Shown piece by piece: positions 59,394 to 64,000 of a DNA stretch of 64,000 nt; the first letter of the stretch is position 1, and each line of letters starts with the position of its first letter. The stretch comes from an uncultured Prevotellaceae bacterium (GTDB lineage: Bacteria; Bacteroidota; Bacteroidia; Bacteroidales; UBA3663), in NCBI GenBank assembly GCA_900319235.1, contig ONNR01000003.1, positions 62,001-126,000 of the forward strand, read 5' to 3'. The position numbers and the translations under genes were made by a program. The notes beneath the pieces were generated by a model. The model saw only the letters and a program-made list of their open reading frames with translations, did not search any database and was not told where the DNA came from.

Positions 59394-62300
59394 ATGAACT
59401 TTAACCAATTCCGAAAAGGAGCCAAGATTCCCACCATCGCATTACTAACGATGCTGGGTATTTCGCCATTGCCACAAGTGTGGTTGGCTCCAACTGCTGC
59501 TTATGCGCAGCAGTCCATTGTGAAAGGTACGATCATTGACGAGTTCGGCGAACCGGTTCCCGGCGCCAGTGTCGTGGTCGCAGGTACAACGACGGGTACC
59601 ATCACGGACTTTGACGGAAACTTCTCATTAAACGTCAAGCCGGGTGCCGAGTTGAGAATCTCTTTTGTGGGTTACGAGACCCAGACCGTCAAGGCCAAGG
59701 ATGGCATGACCATCAAGCTCAGCGAGAACTCAGAGTTGCTTGGTGAGGTCGAGGTCGTGGCCTATGGCGTTCAGAAGAAGGTCACTATGACCGGTGCAGT
59801 GGCTTCGGTCAAGAGCGAAGACCTCGTCCGCACTTCCGTTGGCTCGGTCAACAACGTGCTCGGTGGTCAGCTCTCGGGTGTCACCACCGTACAGTATTCG
59901 GGTGAGCCTGGTAGCGATGCCGCAGACATTTTCGTACGTGGTAAGGGTACATGGGGCGATGCTGCACCTCTCATCCAAGTCGATGGTGTAGAGCGTTCGA
60001 TGAACGATATCGACCCCAATGAAATCGAGTCGATCTCTGTCCTCAAGGATGCCTCTGCAACAGCCGTATTCGGTGTGCGTGGCGCCAACGGTGTCGTGCT
60101 CATCACGACACGCCGTGGTCAGGAAGGCAAGGCCAAGATCAGTGTTTCCACCTCGTTCTCGGCACTTAGCCCCACCAAGATGGTTGAGCAGGCCAGTGCC
60201 CTTGATTATGCACTTTTCTACAACCAGATGAGCGAAAACGACGGGCTGGAGCATCCTTTCTCGGATGCAATCATCCAGAAGTTCCGCGATGGTAGCGACC
60301 CCATTCGTTTCCCCAGCACCCAGTGGGCCGACTACATCATGAAGGATTTCACCCTGCAGCATCAGCACAACATTAACATTTCGGGTGGCAATGACCATTT
60401 GAAGTATTTCGTGTCGGCTGGTTACTACTATCAGGGTGGTCTCTTCAAGGAGTTTGACATGCCTTACGATTACGGCTATCAGTACAACCGTTTCAACTAT
60501 CGTGCCAATCTCGACCTCAAGGCCACCAAGACGACAACCATCTCGTTCAATGTGGCAGGTAACGTCAACAATGCCGACAAGCCTTACACGGGCCAGGGTT
60601 CAGCTGGCATGATCAAAAACATCTACTATGCCACCCCATTCTCCAGCCCAGGCATCGTCAACGGACATATGGTCTATACCACTACCGACTATACCGATGG
60701 GCTGAACCTCCCGTTCCTCGGTGGTACGGGTATGGCTTACTTCGGCAATGGCTTCATGCAGACCAACAACAACAAGATCCAGATGGACCTTGTGTTCGAC
60801 CAGAAACTCGAGTTCTGGGGATGGAGCAAGGGACTTAGCTTCAAGGCCAAGGGTTCCTACAACTCGGCGTTCACCGTCAGCAAGCAGGGCAATTCTGGTT
60901 TGGCTTCGTTCAACCCGCTTGTTCAATACGATGAGAACGGAAATGTCATTTACAATGCTGATGGTACACCATTCATTCGTTACCGCCAGAATGGTAACGA
61001 TACAGATCCCTCTTATTCGTCCTCACAGGGCAAGGCTCGCGACTGGTACGTTGAGGCAAGCTTGAACTACAGCCGCAGTTTCGGCAAGCATACCGTCTCT
61101 GCTCTCGCCCTTTACAACCAGTCCAAGCAATACTATTATTCCAACAACAAATATCCCGATGTTCCGCGTTCTTACGTGGGCTTCGTTGGACGTGCCACCT
61201 ACGACTGGGCAAATCGCTACATGGCTGAATTTAACATAGGTTACAATGGTTCAGAGAACTTCCCTCCAGGTGCTCGATTTGGTGTATTCCCCGCAGGCTC
61301 TATCGGTTGGAACATTTCAGAAGAGTCTTGGTGGGAGCCTATCAAGGGCGTTATCTCATTTATGAAGCTGCGTGCTTCTATCGGTCTGGTAGGTAATGAT
61401 AAGACACAGACTTCTTCACGATTCCTTTATCTTCCCGATCCTTATGTCACCGATCAGGATGGCTTGATGACCAACTGCCTTACACAGCCTCTCACCAATA
61501 CCTACGCCTATCAGTTCGGCAATGGCGCACCATCGAACGACCCGGCCTCGCTCAAAGGAGCCTACGAGAGTGAGAAAAGCAACCCTGAAGTTGGTTGGGA
61601 AAAGGCCCTCAAGCAGGACTATGGTTTCGATGTTCATTTCCTCAACGATAGGCTCAGTGCCTCCTTCGACTACTACTATGAGCATCGTACCGACATTCTT
61701 CTCATAGATAAAACTGTGCCCAGTATCATCGGTTTTAGTGTGCCGTACTCTAACTTGGGCGAGGCCAAGAGTTGGGGTTGGGAAGTATCTCTCAACTGGA
61801 ACGACAAGATTGGCAATGATTTCCGTTATTGGGTGAAGACCAACCTCTCGTATAACCAAAACGAAATTATTGAGAGGAAGGAAGAGCCTATGACCATGGA
61901 ATATCAGTATGAGAGGGGTCACCGTATCGGGGCTCGTTCAATGTACAAGTTCTGGAAGTACTATGAGGGACCTCAGACCGAGGCCGAATACAAGGAAACT
62001 TTCGGACAGGATTTCCCTGTGCAGCGAAAGCCAAGCAAGCCTGGCGATTGCGTTTTTGTGGACCTCAACGGCGATGGACTCATCGACGGGACCGATATGA
62101 CACGTGACAATGGTTACACCGATGACCCACAGTACATGATTGGTGGCACGTTCGGCTTCAACTGGAAGCGCTTGACTTTCAATTGCCAGCTCACTGGTGC
62201 ATGGAATGTGAGTCGATATATCACCGACGTATTCCGTCAGCCATTCTTCTGTTCGTCCAACACCACACAGGGTGGTCTGCTCCAATATCACGTCGATAAC

Positions 62301-62627
62301 ACTTGGGTGCCTGGTGTCTATGAGAGTCAGGATGCCCTCTATCCACGTGCCACCTGGGACAACGCCGAGCAGAACTATGCTGCTACTGACCTCTACGAGA
62401 AGGATGCTAAGTACCTTCGCGTTAAGACTGTTTCGCTCGGCTACGACTTCAAGAGCGAATGGCTCAAGCATAGGTTCGGCATCAGCAAGTTCGAGTTGAC
62501 CCTTTCGGGCTACAACCTCCTCACTTTTACCCCCTACACTTGGGGCGATCCAGAAACCACCGCTTCCAGCGCTCCTTCCTACCCGCTGCAGCGTACCTAT
62601 ACGGTCAGCCTGAATATCGGGTTCTAA
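59394..62627 (+). CDS. SusC/RagA-family TonB-dependent outer-membrane transporter
   Basis: 1,077 residues. A long signal peptide ends AYAQ. A carboxypeptidase-like regulatory domain follows (VKGTIIDEFGEPVPGASVVV ... FVGYETQTV), then the plug with VVAYGVQKK, PLIQVDGVERS and SVLKDASATAVFGVRGANGV, and a 22-strand barrel ending TYTVSLNIGF. A DLNGDGLIDGTD segment is a usual SusC feature. It imports a glycan or peptide with the SusD partner. No sensor or sigma/anti-sigma gene lies beside it here, so the substrate is unknown. Confidence 0.95.
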   Translation: MNFNQFRKGAKIPTIALLTMLGISPLPQVWLAPTAAYAQQSIVKGTIIDEFGEPVPGASVVVAGTTTGTITDFDGNFSLNVKPGAELRISFVGYETQTVKAKDGMTIKLSENSELLGEVEVVAYGVQKKVTMTGAVASVKSEDLVRTSVGSVNNVLGGQLSGVTTVQYSGEPGSDAADIFVRGKGTWGDAAPLIQVDGVERSMNDIDPNEIESISVLKDASATAVFGVRGANGVVLITTRRGQEGKAKISVSTSFSALSPTKMVEQASALDYALFYNQMSENDGLEHPFSDAIIQKFRDGSDPIRFPSTQWADYIMKDFTLQHQHNINISGGNDHLKYFVSAGYYYQGGLFKEFDMPYDYGYQYNRFNYRANLDLKATKTTTISFNVAGNVNNADKPYTGQGSAGMIKNIYYATPFSSPGIVNGHMVYTTTDYTDGLNLPFLGGTGMAYFGNGFMQTNNNKIQMDLVFDQKLEFWGWSKGLSFKAKGSYNSAFTVSKQGNSGLASFNPLVQYDENGNVIYNADGTPFIRYRQNGNDTDPSYSSSQGKARDWYVEASLNYSRSFGKHTVSALALYNQSKQYYYSNNKYPDVPRSYVGFVGRATYDWANRYMAEFNIGYNGSENFPPGARFGVFPAGSIGWNISEESWWEPIKGVISFMKLRASIGLVGNDKTQTSSRFLYLPDPYVTDQDGLMTNCLTQPLTNTYAYQFGNGAPSNDPASLKGAYESEKSNPEVGWEKALKQDYGFDVHFLNDRLSASFDYYYEHRTDILLIDKTVPSIIGFSVPYSNLGEAKSWGWEVSLNWNDKIGNDFRYWVKTNLSYNQNEIIERKEEPMTMEYQYERGHRIGARSMYKFWKYYEGPQTEAEYKETFGQDFPVQRKPSKPGDCVFVDLNGDGLIDGTDMTRDNGYTDDPQYMIGGTFGFNWKRLTFNCQLTGAWNVSRYITDVFRQPFFCSSNTTQGGLLQYHVDNTWVPGVYESQDALYPRATWDNAEQNYAATDLYEKDAKYLRVKTVSLGYDFKSEWLKHRFGISKFELTLSGYNLLTFTPYTWGDPETTASSAPSYPLQRTYTVSLNIGF

Positions 62628-62670
62628 CAGATGACTGTGACACATTATTTATATAATAAGTAAAATCAAT

Positions 62671-64000
62671 ATGAAACAATATAAAGTTCTACTTGGTGCC
62701 GCTGCCCTTCTGTTGGCGTCGAGTGTGGCTTGTACCGATGAGATTGCCGTAGGTGATGCTGGCCTTGACAAGGCCACGAGTTCCACGGCCACCATCGACA
62801 CCGTATTTACCAATGCGGAATTCGCCCGACAGTTTCTGATCGGCATCTATTCGAAGCAGTATTACGGACTGCCATACACCAATGGTGGTACCTATCAGCC
62901 CCATGCTGGCAATCCCTACGCAGGCAAGTCGGATGGCTTGACCGACTGCTGGCATCAGTTCTGGAACGGCTCCGCCGTCTTCGGAAAATACTATAACGGC
63001 TCTCTCACCGCATATGTGACCCGTCCTGATGGATTGGATGGCCCGCTCTATTCTTACGACAAGGAGTACCAGTGGTATTCGATTCGTGCCTCTCTCATTT
63101 TCCTCGCTAACCTCGACCGTGTTCCTTCGAGGGATATGGGCGATGACGAGAAGTTCCGTCTCAAGGCTGAAGCCCGTTGCTTGATGGTCGATGCCTTCTG
63201 GCAGACCTTCCAGCGCTTTGGCGGTATCCCCATTATGGATCATGTCCTCGAAAACTCTGAGACAGTTAATCCTTTTCCCCGCGATTCTGTCGAGAAATGT
63301 ATCGACTGGATGGTCAATCAGCTTGACTCGGCCATTGCCGACAGCCATTTCCCATGGGTGACAGAGGATCCCACCAATATGAGCGGTCGTTGGACCAAGG
63401 CTGGTGCCATGGCCTTGAAGTGCAAGATCCTGCAGTTCGCAGCCTCTCCTTTGCTCAATCCCCAGGATGGACAACCTTATTACACCGGCGCTCCCGCCGA
63501 AGTGCTCCCGTTCATCATGTACACCTCTGATGCCAAGACCAACTATCAGCAGCGTTGGGACCGCTTCGCAACTGCTTGCGATGAGTTCTTCGACAGACTC
63601 AATAGTTCCGGCTATTATGCTTTGATGACTGCCGATGGCTCGCCTAAGGGTAGCACTGAGGCCAATGTTCCCGCCTTCCGCCTGGCCTATCGCAAGGGTT
63701 ATTTCCTCCGCTCTTCAACCGAGATTCTTCATTCCGTACGTGTGTTTGGTCAGGACAATATGGCTACAGCACGTTATTGCTGGCACTCATGGTATTCTCA
63801 GAGTGTACCGCGTAATGCTTATTGCCCCACACAGGAATATGTCGAGAAGTTCCCCTTCTACGATGGCGAGCCATTCAACTGGCAGAATGCTTCTGATCGT
63901 ACCTACAAGGAGGCTAAGACTGTTGACGGCAGGGATACTCTCGTCTTCCTTACCAACTCCAAGACAGGTGCCATCACCCGACAGACCAAGTCGCTCCATA
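62671..64000 (+). CDS. SusD/RagB-family lipoprotein, truncated by the window end
   Basis: The first 443 residues are present; the frame is open at the edge. Lipobox Ser-Val-Ala-Cys (about 21). Alpha-helical TPR-like blocks AEARCLMVDAFWQTFQRFGGIPI and RWTKAGAMALKCKILQFAASPL are characteristic of SusD. It binds the ligand at the cell surface and closes over the SusC channel. 43 nt after susC, same transcript. Confidence 0.93.
   Translation, partial: MKQYKVLLGAAALLLASSVACTDEIAVGDAGLDKATSSTATIDTVFTNAEFARQFLIGIYSKQYYGLPYTNGGTYQPHAGNPYAGKSDGLTDCWHQFWNGSAVFGKYYNGSLTAYVTRPDGLDGPLYSYDKEYQWYSIRASLIFLANLDRVPSRDMGDDEKFRLKAEARCLMVDAFWQTFQRFGGIPIMDHVLENSETVNPFPRDSVEKCIDWMVNQLDSAIADSHFPWVTEDPTNMSGRWTKAGAMALKCKILQFAASPLLNPQDGQPYYTGAPAEVLPFIMYTSDAKTNYQQRWDRFATACDEFFDRLNSSGYYALMTADGSPKGSTEANVPAFRLAYRKGYFLRSSTEILHSVRVFGQDNMATARYCWHSWYSQSVPRNAYCPTQEYVEKFPFYDGEPFNWQNASDRTYKEAKTVDGRDTLVFLTNSKTGAITRQTKSLH

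Noticed and set aside
62050..62110. Dockerin or calcium-binding domain in the SusC protein
   Set aside because: The DLNGDGLIDGTD segment is a normal feature of SusC-type barrels, and no second dockerin repeat exists.

Overview
The window looks like a chromosomal segment of a Bacteroidales bacterium, most likely Prevotellaceae. Four things point there: type IX secretion components PorU and PorV, a SusC/SusD pair, a fimbrillin-type (type V) pilus operon with DUF3575 and DUF5119 accessory proteins, and repeated promoters of the Bacteroidetes form (TTTG, about 20 nt, TAnnTTTG). No rRNA, tRNA, insertion sequence, phage gene or CRISPR array was found.

Layout. Positions 1-1457 hold two small minus-strand genes with their own promoters: a four-helix membrane protein and an exported protein. 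Positions 2116-32266 are one minus-strand transcription unit of about 30 kb, apparently driven by a single promoter at 32351-32382. It encodes, in order, a DUF3575 OmpA-like/beta-barrel protein, a DUF5119 lipoprotein, three long fimbrillins, one short fimbrillin, a further pilin-like lipoprotein, and two giant secreted proteins (3,849 and about 2,519 residues) built largely of repeats with a YGGG/FGGG core. The first giant protein ends in a type IX sorting domain; the second stops without one. By analogy with the mfa locus of Porphyromonas, where a large type IX cargo sits at the pilus tip, this operon probably builds a surface pilus with very large adhesins.

The operon is bracketed by two copies of an unusual array, at 1607-2056 and 32498-32905, in the same orientation. 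Each is a strict 42-bp lattice of GGCC-centred palindromes in which a second palindrome type (Q) takes the place of the common type (P): P3-Q-P3-Q-P3 in the first and P3-Q-P2-Q-P3 in the second. This is the strongest candidate for an undescribed element. Two 31-nt hairpins with a perfect tRNA T-loop follow two of the fimbrillin genes.

Positions 32967-34991 hold three exported or outer-membrane orphans on one transcript. Positions 35249-41651 (minus) hold a TPR/transmembrane/HTH regulator, a GH28-like glycosidase and the galactose genes galM and galK with truA, plus a 40-residue basic protein between galM and galK. The galM promoter overlaps an inverted repeat that could be an operator. fabD (+) converges on an orphan ABC ATPase gene, followed by a 5'-nucleotidase family lipoprotein, a GlmM-type phosphohexomutase and a DUF4827 lipoprotein.

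Positions 47703-53543 (minus) encode porU, porV and an nrnA-like phosphoesterase. PorU (sortase) and PorV (shuttle) are the machinery that would process and anchor CTD-bearing cargo such as the 3,849-residue adhesin. A 12-bp GC-rich tandem repeat lies upstream of porU. Next come a FAH-family gene and a viroplasmin-type RNase H gene (minus), then aroK, korA-korB and a susC/susD pair (plus). susD runs off the window end.
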